This document shows positions 42,390 through 53,462 of a stretch of DNA of 64,000 nt, piece after piece (the stretch's first letter is position 1; the number at the start of each line of letters is the position of its first letter). Below the pieces are notes generated by a model, which was not told where the DNA came from, did not search any database, and worked only from the letters and a program-made list of their open reading frames with translations. Source of the stretch: Effrenium voratum (Eukaryota; Sar; Dinophyceae; Suessiales; Symbiodiniaceae); the NCBI GenBank assembly GCA_963377175.1, contig CAUJNA010002168.1, positions 746,598 to 810,597 on the forward strand, given 5' to 3'. Made by a program: the position numbers and the translations under genes.

Positions 42390-44269
42390 TTGCCGTCACA
42401 GTCGCAATCATCTCAGCCAATTCTTCCGACTGTCGTGGTACCTTCACCACCTGCGATTCTTACAAATCCCGAAGCAGAAGACCAAGATGAAGATCTTGAA
42501 CTGCCAACACTTGCGCAAGAAGAAACAACCGGCAGTCCATCAAAGAAGCAGAAGACTGGGAAGAAGAAGAAGAAGCCAGATGACAATGATGAGTCACCCG
42601 GGCATTCTCCCAGACATGATCCTGCATCTTCATCCAATTATAATCCGAACAATCCAGCAAATTTGCCGGTACAATATGAAAGTGAGGAAGAACTGATTCC
42701 TCATGTTCCAACCTCATCCGGCACTGGAAGTTCAGAAAGAACCATGAGATACACTGACCAGGAAGATGGAAATTCAGAAGACTCTCAGAGGACCAGATCC
42801 TACGATGATCACCCAGCTGATCTCGTTCTTGATGAAGTACATTGGTCACTCATGACAGCCGAACAGAAGATCTGTGCGAACACCGGATCCTTTACGGTTC
42901 CGAGAGATATCGAAGGCAACCCTGTCTTTCTTGGACATGTGAAAGGGACCTTCATCCCATCGCCCCGATGCGGATTCTCTCATCAAAAACACACAGATCA
43001 GAATCATGTTGACCAGTTATGCAAGAACATGACCGACGATGACCGTGCACTCTTAGTACTGTACTCATCCAAGCAAGAATTCTTGAAGGCTTCATCCACA
43101 TCCACACTCATTGGCAAGAAGCGGAAAGAAGCTACAGCCACGGAAATAAGAGCTGATCAGAAGCAATTCCTTGAGGCTAAGCAGCTTGAGTGCAAATCAT
43201 GGCTTGACAATGAAGTGTTCGACTTAGTCGACACACGCAAGATTCAGGTCAGGAACTGGGTCACCGGTCGCTGGGTTCTTACCCTGAAGCGAGACAAGGA
43301 TGGTAACTTCCTAAAGACCAAGGCTCGCTGGGTCCTCCGAGGCTTCCAAGACAAGCAGAAGAATGATCAGCAGACAGATAGTCCTGCTGCATCCAGGAGT
43401 GGCTTCCGCCTTGCAATCCAAGCAGCCTCAAATAAAGGCTGGCGGTTGGGTTTTCGCCAGCAACTGCCAGCATAGGCAGGCGTGCCTTGAGCATGAGCTG
43501 TCGATTTGCTGTTGTGCTGCCATCGTGGCCATACAGGGCCACGTCGGGCCTATCAGGGCTGTACTTCAAATCCTCCAAGACGCTGCTATTCCACATGGAT
43601 TTGAAGACAGCATTTCTCCCAGGCGAAGCATACGATCAGTCTCGTGACATCATTTGTCAGATCCCTCCTGAAATGACATATCCACCACACATTGGATCGC
43701 GCATGAAGAAGCCTAGAAGCCTGCCTACGGGCTAAATGACGCACCCCGCAGATGGTGGAACATCCTTGATTCGGCACTCCGTTCATACGGACTGGTGCCA
43801 ACCCGGGCAGACTGTTGTACATACGTGTACTACGGCAAGCAGCTTCCGAAACCCGCATTGGTGAGTGAGAAGAAGTCATCCACAACTTTCGATCTCGAAG
43901 GAGCAGTTGGATTACCTTATGGATCCTGTTTCTGGTAACAATGCCAAGAACCGGCAAGTTCATGGAGCACTGTCTCTTCGTGTAGATGATCTTCTTATGA
44001 CGGGGGATGACGTGTTTGAGAAGGAAATCATGGGACGACTTCGAAAAGATTTTCACGTTGGTTCCGAAGACAAAAATGATTGCCTCTTCGTAGGACAGCG
44101 CATCCAATGGAAGCAAGACGACAAGCACGGTTGGTGCATCAATGTCCATCAGAATGTTGCCATCGACGAACTTCAGGAGATCACTTTTGACAAACACCTG
44201 AAGGACGACACTCCTCTTACTCCACAAATGCATACTGCATACAGAAGTGTCCTAGGTCAGATCAACTGA
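42390..44269 (+). pseudogene. Reverse transcriptase (RVT_2 type), interrupted
   Basis: N-terminal low-complexity part, then the copia RT entry SWLDNEVFDLVDTRK, GRWVLTLKRDKDGN and KARWVLRGFQDKQ near 43200-43355. A ~140-bp foreign segment (43446-43587) separates GWRL from FHMDLKTAFLPGE (first catalytic Asp). LNDAPRRWWNILD follows at about 43732 in another frame, and SLRVDDLLMTGDD (the catalytic Asp pair) at about 43977 in a third. It copies element RNA to DNA; this copy is inactive. Confidence 0.88.
43446..43587 (-). other. Exon-like insert, antisense, inside RT
   Basis: The segment breaking the RT reads on the minus strand as one open frame (SVLEDLKYSPDRPDVALYGH, then MLKARLPMLAVAGENP) with G/C-biased third positions. 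No inverted termini or target duplication are evident. It may be a captured host exon or a template-switch product. Confidence 0.4.
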
Positions 44270-44369
44270 TTACAATTGCGAACGCAGTTCCACATTGGTT
44301 ATCAATTCTCCAGGTGTGCATCCAAGGCATCATCACCGACCATTGAGGACGTTCGCGCCATTAATAAGA

Positions 44370-45072
44370 CAGTCAGAAAAATGAAAAGCATCCATCCCGC
44401 TTAGGATTCTGGCCCCTTCGTGGCAAGACACGCATAGTTGGCTATCCAGATGCATCCTATCGCAACAATGAGGATAAGTCATCCCAACGTGCGCATGTTA
44501 TTTTTCTCGCAGAACAAAGAGATCTTCGCCAGGGCTCATCGAACTCGAGAGGCTCATTGATCGACTACGAGACGCACAAGATCACCGCCACAACCATGCC
44601 TACTACTGTTGCAGAGTTGCACGGACTAATGCGTTGTTACGGTTCAGCATTGTTTCTTTGCGGTCTCTGGTCAGACATAACAGGCGAAATCGCAGATGTA
44701 CACATCAAGCTTGTCACCACAGCATCCACAACACATCAACCGGAACAGAAAGAAACAATGCATTTGATCCAGATGTTGAGAAAGGAAAGCAACAGTGGAC
44801 AGATGCACGACCTTGCACATGTACGGAGTGAAGATTGTCTGGCAGATTCGCTGACCAAGCAGTCAGCTAAAGCAGACGAGCTCATCAAGGCCGTCCTCAC
44901 CGGAAATCTCTTGAATGTTGACGCACATCCACGTTTCCGTACCATGTTGCAGAACAAGGCGTTTTTGGTTGAGTGGCTAGCACACAATACGAAGCACGGA
45001 CCCGACATCATTGCCTTTGCAGGAGTCGGCGTAGCAGAATCAATGTTTGCTTATTGGGGAACCTGGGCATGA
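44370..45072 (+). pseudogene. RNase H of copia element
   Basis: Catalytic residues are visible in order: VGYPDASYRNN (Asp) near 44438, TTVAELHGLMR (Glu) near 44602, and RSEDCLADSLTK (Asp) near 44827. The last part, 44557-45072, is one open frame. It removes RNA from the hybrid during reverse transcription. Confidence 0.85.
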
Positions 45073-45119
45073 TCCGCATGTCCACGAATTCTGATGCGTG
45101 TTTTTGCACTTGACCCATT

Positions 45120-46270
45120 TTGAATCTCAAGAAATATGTGTCTGCATCCGCAGCCACTTTCGGTTTACAACCAATCCGACCTTTGCAATCTTGTATGCTC
45201 GATCATTTCGAAGACATGCCCATTCTCAACATAATCTTCGGACGATCCAGCGCCGCGGCACCTTTGCCAAAGCCGATGATCAAGAGACGGGCATCTCCGT
45301 TGAAGGAATCTCCTGCTCGTGATGAGGAAGATGAGACATCCGACTGCCCCATGGAGCAAGTCGCAGATGAGAATCCATCCGCCTCTCAACAACCCGAGAA
45401 TGTCGACATGGAGCAGGCTGATTATGATCCAGATTCCGACGACGATGATTCAGATGAAGAAGGGCATCCTCCCGCAGGAAGGCCTACGTCAAAGGCGATG
45501 CCACATCCGAAACTTGTTCCAAAGTCACCGCCACCAGCATTCAGGCTTGTCTCCAAGGTCAAGCCAGCACCAAAGAACATCCTGGATGAAGAGACGGAAT
45601 CCGACAATCATCCTGGTGACCGACCTGCACTTCCAAGGCGACCAGCGATGCGGCCAGTTCTCACATCCAATGATCGGTGGTTTGTAACATATGGATCGGA
45701 TACAGACATCAGCCTCCAGAAGGAATCCGTACATCCAGGACCTTTCGGAAACTCAAAATTCCTTGTACGAGTACTACAAGGAATGCTCAACCATCCTCGA
45801 CGTCAATCCGGATTTCCACTTCATCCCTGAGCATGAACGACGACATGGAGTCAAAGTATTTTGGTTGAAGGCCAGATTCAACGATTACTGGCAGCCAACA
45901 CTCCAAGGTGAAGGACCTCATACAGAGAAGCAATACATGGACTTCATCAAGAAGGTCTACAGCATCTGCTGCTACACCAATGCTCAATCCGAAGTTTACG
46001 GAGCCGACATCACCCCGATGGTATGCCACAACGGCAACATTGATCTCGAGAAGACCGTCCAGAATGTCGAACAGGTTTGCAAATACTTCCACATGGATCC
46101 ATCCAAGGCGAAACAGATCACCGATCTCTCTGGCGAATTAAGAGAATGAGCAGATCGTTTTCCGGATGTCTTCGACATGATCCAAGGCATGGTATCCATA
46201 AGGAATGACAAGGACATGGGTCCTGATGGATCCGTTGAGCTCTACGACATTGACCTGCATCACACATGCC
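45120..46270 (+). pseudogene. Downstream ORF, N-terminal part (unknown)
   Basis: The first segment (to about 45720) is acidic and Pro/Lys-rich (DPDSDDDDSDEEGHPP region). After a frame change a compact segment follows (EYYKECSTILDVNPDFHFIP, then QYMDFIKKVYSICCYTNAQS) with a stop at 46147-46149. I recognise no family. Its position and frame suggest the N-terminus of the same long accessory polyprotein as the Tpt1-like domain. Confidence 0.5.
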
Positions 46271-47402
46271 AGGAACTTCATTGGAAATAAGCCAGGACTT
46301 CTCTTGATGGCTATGTTCCCGAGCTATGGAAAATCACGTTTCGACATTGCATTCGTGTTTCCATCCGTGGACGGGTCATATAAGGAACGCAAGGCACGGG
46401 GAGAAATTGTTCCAAGGAATCGGTGGGTCGAAAAGCTCAACACGAGATCCGCACAAGATGCACTCCGGCCCGATGGCAAGGAAGTCTATGTCGATCCAGA
46501 GATGGAGTTCTACGTGAGATGCAATAGCGGACACACACGACAAGTCGAGATCCAATCCTTTGGACGACCCCTGTACTCTGAGCAGCAGAGAGAGCCTCAA
46601 TACGACGAACCGGACTATGATCTCCCAACGGAATCCATTCCACCAAGTCCGCATCCGTCAAGATCTGAGGCGCCTAATGAAGATGAAGGCGCAGCTCAGC
46701 CCAAGCACAGAATACGAAGGCCGGCACCACCATCCATTGAAGAAGAGAGAAAATTCAAGCCGTTCGCGAAGAAGCCCATCACATTCATGTTCCATGCAAC
46801 CTATGGAAATCAGCTCCTCAGCATCATGGAGAACGGGCTCAAATCTGGGAAATCCCAGTCAAACTGTTCGGGGAGAATGCAAGTCCACATGGCATGCATC
46901 GATGACGTCATCCTTGACGACGATAGCAGCATTGACCCATGTGCCGGCAGGAAGAGATGCACTGTTGATTCTTGCATTCCTCAAGGACCAAGACTATGGC
47001 ATCCGACTCTCCGAAGAGCGAACAGCGTTGACAGATCAAACCATCGAGGCAAGAATCATTGTTGCAGCATTTGAACCTGATGGTAGTAGCCTCATGGCGA
47101 GCAACAAGTGGATCATGAATCTCAGTTATGAAGATTACGAGATGTACGACACCAAGATCCGTGAATTTGCCGATGCCTTCTTCAATTATGTGAATTCCAC
47201 CAAGCGCAGCAAGGAAAAAGATACTTCCTCAGAGACCAAGAAGCGACGGCATTCCACCGATCAGGACGAAGCTGAAGAGGAGACCATGGAACCCTCCGGG
47301 GAAAGATCCGTCAAACCAAAGGTCACCGTGGAATATCACAATTCAGAGAACCTAGACGAGTTCATTCAAGAACTCAAGGAATCTATCTCGAAACAGATTT
47401 GA
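46271..47402 (+). pseudogene. Tpt1/KptA-like RNA 2'-phosphotransferase domain
   Basis: Frame 2 (to about 46950) then frame 0. Motifs: FYVRCNSGHTRQ at 46508-46543 matches the family block (I)RAxQGHS with its active-site Arg; FHATYGNQLLSIMENGLKSG at about 46789-46848 matches HGTYxxxWxxIxxxGL; GRMQVHMA at about 46870-46893 matches the RxHVHLA block with the second essential Arg; an LLILAFLKDQDYG segment and VAAFEPDG follow. A ~65-residue low-complexity linker separates the first two blocks, unlike cellular Tpt1. The N-terminal Arg-His pair of the family (LRH) was not found. Tpt1 removes splice-junction 2'-phosphate from tRNA using NAD; some relatives modify RNA or DNA ends by ADP-ribosylation. 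Confidence 0.6.
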
Positions 47403-47604
47403 ACAAAAAGGACGCAGAGGAAGAGCTCGCGGAGACCAAGGCAAACCTCCTCCGCTTCATGAGCAAGTACAACAAAGATCCAAGAAGAGAGCTCATCCCA
47501 AATTGACAGAGTGCGAGAGAGCCTCATTGGCACATGTCGATCCCGATGAAAATCTCGGAGAAGAAGAATAATTCTACTTCCCTCATCGAGGAGAATGTCC
47601 CACT

Positions 47605-49239
47605 ATGGACGAGTACAAGCAAGCACAACCAGGATCCGGCTATCCGATCAAGCTTCCACTTGGATTGAAGAAGCTTAGGTCACATGATGACCCGGAAACC
47701 ATCCGAGCATATGCCGACATCCTGGGATCGCTGATGCAGCAGACCGACCGTCCTCCTGTGGACTATCTCAAGACGCATGAGTTCACCTCATCCATAGCGA
47801 TCAACATGCTTACCTTGAACCATGGAAACCTCACGAGGAATCCAAAGCTAGACAACAGAGAGGTGTACAACATGCCGATGAAGGATCGACCAATCGTGAA
47901 GATGATGATGCAGAACAGTGCACACATCTTATGCCTGAATGAAGCAGACGCATTCTTCAGTCCTAATGATGAGAAATCCAGGGAGCTCATCAAGACGTTC
48001 ATCCGATTTGGGTACAAGGGCATCGTGATCAAGCAATGGTCATCCAGACCGATCGCATGCTTTGTCCGTGGCGGACCTTCTGCAAGAGTGGAACTTCTGG
48101 TAAGACACATTTCCACCAAGAGTCAATATTGGGGAACCACATTCGGAATGTTCAGATGTTTTTTCGGAACCGAAGGAAGTTGCACTGATCCCGAATACGA
48201 AATTCCGACCTCGGATTGCTTGGCAACTACGGGACCATCCATGTTTACTGAATCCAAGAAGTACATGTGACCGAGATTGCCAGCACGCACCATTGTCCAA
48301 GGACATGGCCGAGACAAGGAGATCGTCGTTCTCCATATCGAGCAGAGTGATGAGTTTCGTGGCATGGTTCCGAAATCATCCAACAAGTCACTCCAAGAGT
48401 ATGACGACCGCCACATAACGAGGGCAGATCTCCCATTTGCTACCGTTGGAGTTTTCCACATCCATCCTTCAATCAGCCATGGAGCAGCACGGGAAGATCT
48501 TCAGAATGAAATCATGCCGCTCGTGACTTTGTACCGATGCGATGCGATCACCGGAGACGCCAATATATCAGCGAATACCTACAGCAAACTCCAGCACGTC
48601 TTCAATCCGGCCAACGGTCTCGTGAACATCCTCATGAGAGCATATCAGAGACTGTGGAATGAAACGAAGAATTTGCCACTCGTGGACAGAATGGAGTATG
48701 CAATGGAGACTTCGTGCACCCTGAAATCCATTGTCCATCATCACCTGTACATGAAGCGTGGATCAGGATATGATCGAACATTCCCAGATGTGATGATGAC
48801 TTTCGTATTTGGATGGGGCAAAACGAACATCCAGCAGGCTTTCCGGAAGGACGAGATGAACGGCATGGAAGATGAACAACTGGAACTCATGCGGAACGAT
48901 CCAACCAAGGCCATTTTCGATTACCAGGTCTCATCCGCAGAACGCTTTAAGCACGTGAACAATGACATGTTCATGAATGGCTCGCAGGACTCCGACTCGC
49001 ACAGTCCCCTCATGGTTTACATCCGCAGCAAATCTGCAACCAGGCAACGCAACTCTGAGAGATACCAGGAGTACCTCAAGAAGAAACAAGCCTGGACCCC
49101 GCAGGAGTGCAAGGACTACAACAAGCAGTGGGGAAATCAGAAGCAGTGGAAGGACTATAGCACCTCGACCTGGAATGATTATGGAGACTATGGCAGTCAA
49201 TCCGACAGCAGCCGCCGATGGTATCGTCGATCCGACTGA
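47605..49239 (+). pseudogene. Endonuclease/exonuclease/phosphatase (EEP)-like domain
   Basis: One frame with a single stop (TGA 48268-48270). In order: NMLTLNHGNL near 47806 (like the first EEP Asn strand); HILCLNEAD near 47923 (catalytic Glu at 47941); GVFHIHPS near 48448 (like the ThHL strand); DAITGDANIS near 48541 (GDxN); and DSDSHSPL near 48988 (like the final SDHxP). The C-terminus is Gln/Trp/Tyr-rich. In LINEs such domains nick target DNA; in an LTR element they are not expected. It could alternatively act as a phosphatase or RNase. Confidence 0.5.
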
Positions 49240-49596
49240 CCATGAAGATTCATACGTTCAGCGCCACGAAATCAATTCAGATGATTGATCCTCACCGCCT
49301 ACAAGACTATACAGTGAGAGATCAATAGTTTCACAATCGTCCCGCGTGTACATAGCGATGTACATCACCCTTTGATACATCTAGGTATCTCGAAAAGAAG
49401 CAGTACATAGTGTTTTCCATTTCGAAAGCCAAGACATTTCATCCGAGCAGAAAAGAGGATGAATCCGGCATTTTTAATACACATGGCTACGGCATACAGC
49501 ATGGCTACGGCATACATCAAGGCTACGGCCAAAGGCCATGAAGCCAATAGTATTTCATACTTAGTGCTGGAGATCAAAAGAAATTTGTGTCTGTTT
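49240..49596 (+). other. 3' untranslated part before the 3' LTR
   Basis: Non-coding. Contains a short tandem CATGGCTACGGCATACA (49484-49516, with a third partial copy). A purine-rich GGAGATCAAAAGAAA at 49569-49583 is the only candidate polypurine tract and lies 13 bases before the LTR. Confidence 0.5.
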
Positions 49597-49862
49597 TGTG
49601 TTTGGTTTACTGAACACTTGATCTCCTGCAACATTTGGCTCAAGGCCCCTTTTGTGTAACATTTGATAGCGTGAGCAAAAGAACCTTTGCAGGCCGCTTA
49701 CGGGATTATCCACAATACAATCCACCAGGGACAATCCATCCTCCAATCATCCATAGTGGCATATTGGATTCTCTCCGGAATAGATCCAGGGACCAAATCA
49801 ACGACCTCTACTACCACAAAGGTATGAGTTCCCTTCTGGGATAGGTACCCCGGCAGTGGGCC
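49597..49862 (+). repeat. 3' LTR
   Basis: 266 bp, TGTGTTTGG...GGCAGTGGGCC, about 98% identical to the 5' LTR outside one 10-base indel. Confidence 0.93.
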
Positions 49863-49924
49863 CTTCCCGAAAGCCGCAATCTTGACGACCCGTCAGGTTG
49901 AGTTCATTCAGGAGTAGACCGTAA

Positions 49925-50058
49925 CTCGGATGGACGCAATGCATTTCGCACCACATAAGAAACATTGAAACCATTGTTTGGTGGTATTTACAGGGGAATC
50001 GAATCATTCCGTTGGGTCTCTTGGAACGGTGCGAATGGACTTCGCAACCATCCTCAGT
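49925..50058 (-). mobile_element. Family D element, degraded copy
   Basis: GGATGGACGCAATGCATTTC at left, GAATGGACTTCGCAACCATCC at right, interior TGGTGGTATTTACAGGGGAATC. It lies 62 bp beyond the 3' LTR. Confidence 0.6.
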
Positions 50059-50059
50059 G

Positions 50060-50562
50060 GCTCTGAACAAAAACTGAGCCGCCAGTCATATAACTTCACT
50101 ATTGTTGGCAGGTGTTCCCTTTTTTTGCAGGGGGGGGGCGAGGGTTTTGGGTTTTCAGTTGTTGGGTGTTTGGTTTTTGGTTTTTCGGTTTTTGGAGTTT
50201 TGGTTCTGTTCATGTTTGTTGCGTTCTTTGTTAAATGTGTTTTCTCCCCTGGGTTTTCATGTTTTCGTTTTTTTCCTTCTTTGTGGCGGGCTGCCAGAAA
50301 CGGCGTGGTTTTGGCCGTAGGTCTCCACCCTGCACTGCCGCGACGCAAAGTTTGTGCCGGAGTTCCTGGGCAGGCCGCCCACATGTGCCGCTGGGCTTGA
50401 GGGGGGGGGGTCTCAGTGCAACTATGCTTTTCGCGGGTTTTCAATATTCTGGAAGCATTCGGCTGCGCAGATGACAAAAATGCATCGTTTTGACCTGGAG
50501 GCTACTGCTCTGTGACATTAGACGTTTTTGCTTTGTGATATCATCAAGATTCCGCGTTAAGG
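50060..50562. other. T/G-rich low-complexity, no gene
   Basis: Bases 50110-50290 are dominated by GGTTTTTGG words; G runs lie at 50132-50139 and 50400-50410. The open frames are compositional. Confidence 0.4.
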
Positions 50563-51637
50563 GAAACTGGGTTAACACTGGGCGCGCTGGGCTCAACAAT
50601 GGGAACAATGGCTCAAGACTGGGCGCGTGGGGTTTCACAGTGGGCGCACTGGGATCAACACTGAAGCACATTGGGCTCACCACTGAGCACTGGGCTCAAC
50701 ACTGGGCCAACATTGGGAACATTGGGCTCAACCCTCGGCACATGGGCTAAACACTTGGAAACTGGGTTAACGCTGGGCGCGCTAAGGGAAACTGGTTTAA
50801 CACTGGGCGCGCTAAGGCTCAACACTGAGCACAGGCGCATTGGGCTCAACACTCAGCACACTGGGGGGGCTCAACGCTGGGCGCACTGGGCTCAACGCTG
50901 AGCACACTGGGCTCGACACTGGGCGCGCTAGGCTCAACACTGGGCGCATTGGGTTTCACACTGGGCGCGTTGGGATCAACACTGGTCACATTGGGCGCAA
51001 CACTAGGGCGCATTGGGCTCAACACTGAGCACGCTGTCAACGCTGGGGCGCATTGGGGTCAACACTGGGCGCGTTGGGATCAACACTGGGCAGACTGGGC
51101 TCAAATTTGGGCGCGCTGGGCTCAACACTGGACGGGTTTAGATCAACACTGGGCACACTGCGCTCAACACTGGGCGCATTGGGCTTAACGCTGGGCGCGT
51201 TGGGCTCAAGGTGTGTTGGGCTCAACACTGGGCACATTGGTCTTAACGCTGGGCACACTGGGCTCAACACTGGGCTTAACACTGGGCGCATTGGGTTTAA
51301 CACTGGGCGCGCTGGGGTCAACGCTGGGCACATTGGGCTCAACACTGGGCGCATTGGGCTCAACACTGGGCACACACACTGTCGACAGTGGGGCACATTG
51401 CGCTCAACACTGGGCGCGTTGGGATCAGTACTGGGCGCACTGGGCTCAATTTTGACCACATTCGGCTCAACACTGGACGGGTTTGGATCAACGCTGGGCA
51501 AACTTGGCTCAACGCTGGGCGCATTGGGTTTAACACTGGGCGCGTTGGGCTCAACACTGGGGCGCATGGGGCTCAACACTGGGCGCAGGGCTCAACTCTG
51601 GGAGCACCGGGCTCAACACTGGGCTCAATACTGAGCG
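50563..51637 (+). repeat. 21-bp minisatellite
   Basis: About 50 imperfect copies of a 21-bp unit, consensus ACTGGGCGCGTTGGGCTCAAC with GCG/ACA and CGCATT/CGCGTT/CACACT variants. Because 21 is a multiple of 3, every frame stays open as 7-residue repeats (GSTLGAL, GLNTGRI, AQHWAHW); these are not evidence of a gene. Confidence 0.97.
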
Positions 51638-51649
51638 CAGTTGTTCATC

Positions 51650-52440
51650 AATTGCTCATAAGTGTCTATATCTAATGCTCTGCAACATCATTGAGAGTAA
51701 CTTACTCATCAATTACGAATAAGTCTACATATAATTAACTACCATCTTTGTCTTCAGCTCAAGATATTGCCAAATCAAATTAAATCTATAATTTTGTTAT
51801 TTATTATTATGCACAGTTCATTCAATATCATAAAATCTATGTAGTTGTTTTTACTATTAATATTTTTAATATTATATCATTCTAAATATGAATATTTAAT
51901 TTGATATATTAATTTAGCACATGCCGTTGTTAGAATAGTTGTTCTAGATAATTCTATTATTCTCTACATATTACACTGTTTCCAATCATATACCTTATTA
52001 GAATTATAACGTAAGCTAAACTGAAACTTGTTGGGGTTGTTCTTGTACTTGTTAGACTTTAATTAAGCTAACTTCAAAATATCTAAACAAATAATTAACT
52101 GTGAAACCTAAATCATTGAAATTTACAAACCCAAGGTAGGATAGTTTATCCACATATCTTTAAGTGATTTTTTTTACAATGCTCAAGCTCAGTTATCCCA
52201 CAATTTAATTCTTCATTTTGTATCTGAACAATTATTAAGTTTGAAAAATAAACAATGTATATCATCATTATTGTTTCTTTAATGCCCAATCTTAAGCTCA
52301 AATGTTTTCAACTACGTATGTGTATGCAGCATATTCTGATTTAATGTTGTTAAAGACCAATTCAATAGACTCTTACTTATCATAGTACTCATTGATATGT
52401 TATTTGCCTAAACATTTCTTTTATCATCTGATCATTGGTT
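51650..52440. other. AT-rich island
   Basis: About 790 bp of roughly 70-75% A+T with sharp edges against ~50% GC flanks. It has no ORF over 60 codons and no recognisable organelle gene. A shorter AT-rich stretch is at 62500-62760. Confidence 0.8.
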
Positions 52441-53304
52441 GAAGTTAAATCATAAGATGGGAGAAGGGCACCACAGAAAGAGACAAATGGCTCTGCTTTG
52501 AGCTGGTGATGGCATCCGAATCCCTATTTTGGACACAGCACAGGCAAATGGAGGCTCACTCACCAAAATCAATGGGGGCACGCAAGCAGTACTGATGATC
52601 CAAAGCCAAAAGCCCGGCCTATGCTGGGGGCGGTTCAAAGCGAGCAAGCCTCTAAGGATTCAGTCGAGCCGGAATGGGGGTGACATGTTGTATGAGGCTC
52701 GGTTCGAACACAACCGGCGACTAGCAGTGCCGTGGCACATTTCCCTTTGCCGTCAAGCAAGGCAATGGAAGTTGAGGAAATTGCGCAGTCTTCTTTCTCC
52801 TAATTACCAATTGTAGTTGAAAGGCTAGGGAGGAATTCCCAGTAGCTTCTCTTGCAGCTAGAGTTAGTGCATGGTCTGCATTTCTGTTCGAACTTGCATG
52901 TCCACAAAACACCAAGTGATCTTGGATTTCAGGGGATCTGAGGTTCGCGATGTTTCATCCAACTGGCTCCGTTGTCGGGGGAGTCCATGTGGGTGTGTCT
53001 TTGTTGAGGGTGCTTCAAAAAGAAACCAAAAGGAAACCAGGCCCCACATGCTAAGTTTCCCACCCCCCGAACAGGAGGCGTCCGCTAGAAATTGAATGCG
53101 CACTTTTGTGGGCGAGGAAAACATGGAATTGGGTCGTCCCCACTCCCTCTTCAGCCTGGGAGAGGGCTCACCGATGTTGACCTGGTGTCTTTCCAAGTTG
53201 CTCAGTGGTTTGGGGAAGGGTTCCGACCAACCAACTAAAATAGGGTGCCCATTTTTCCCCCATTGCCACTGGGCCTCTGCGTTTTTCTTGCCGCGTTTTT
53301 TGAG
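52441..53304. other. No gene supported
   Basis: Protein-like frames at 52529-52816 (+) and 52864-53358 (-) have no borders or bias that would separate them from chance. Confidence 0.3.
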
Positions 53305-53462
53305 GTCAACGTGTGCCATGTGGGCGCCATCAGCGGGCGCGTGTGGATGCACCAGCACGAGATGGCATCAGCGGAGCTCGCCACAGGCCCGTACCGCCGT
53401 CAGATCGAAACGGAGCGCCTCGGATATGAGGACGTTGCGACGCCCTCAAAAACGTCGCATGG
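53305..53462 (+). CDS. Candidate internal exon, unknown protein
   Basis: 158 nt between a T-rich AG (CGTTTTTTGAG, ending 53304) and GTATTG at 53463. The frame reads VNVCHVGAISGRVWMHQHEM and then ASAELATGPYRRQIETERLG; about three quarters of third positions are G or C, against a much less biased flank. No domain recognised. This is among the strongest exon candidates in the window. Confidence 0.42.

Larger units (their letters stand above)
36671..49862 (+). mobile_element. 13.2-kb Ty1/copia-type LTR retrotransposon
   Basis: Two LTRs in direct orientation bracket, in order, Gag, protease, integrase, a methyltransferase-like domain, reverse transcriptase, RNase H, and a ~4-kb downstream region with Tpt1/KptA-like and EEP-like domains. 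Integrase before reverse transcriptase is the copia order. Most domains are recognisable, but the reading frame changes many times and contains stops, so this copy cannot make a full polyprotein. No clear target-site duplication is visible: the bases before the 5' LTR are CCCCC and those after the 3' LTR CTTCC. The length is far above a typical 5-kb copia element. Confidence 0.92.

Noticed and set aside
51037..51634. 180-193 codon frames on both strands
   Set aside because: The 21-bp period keeps all frames open; peptides are pure 7-residue repeats.
51650..52440. Organelle DNA insertion
   Set aside because: Composition fits, but no cox1, cob, cox3, rRNA-fragment or plastid gene sequence could be recognised, so origin is left open.
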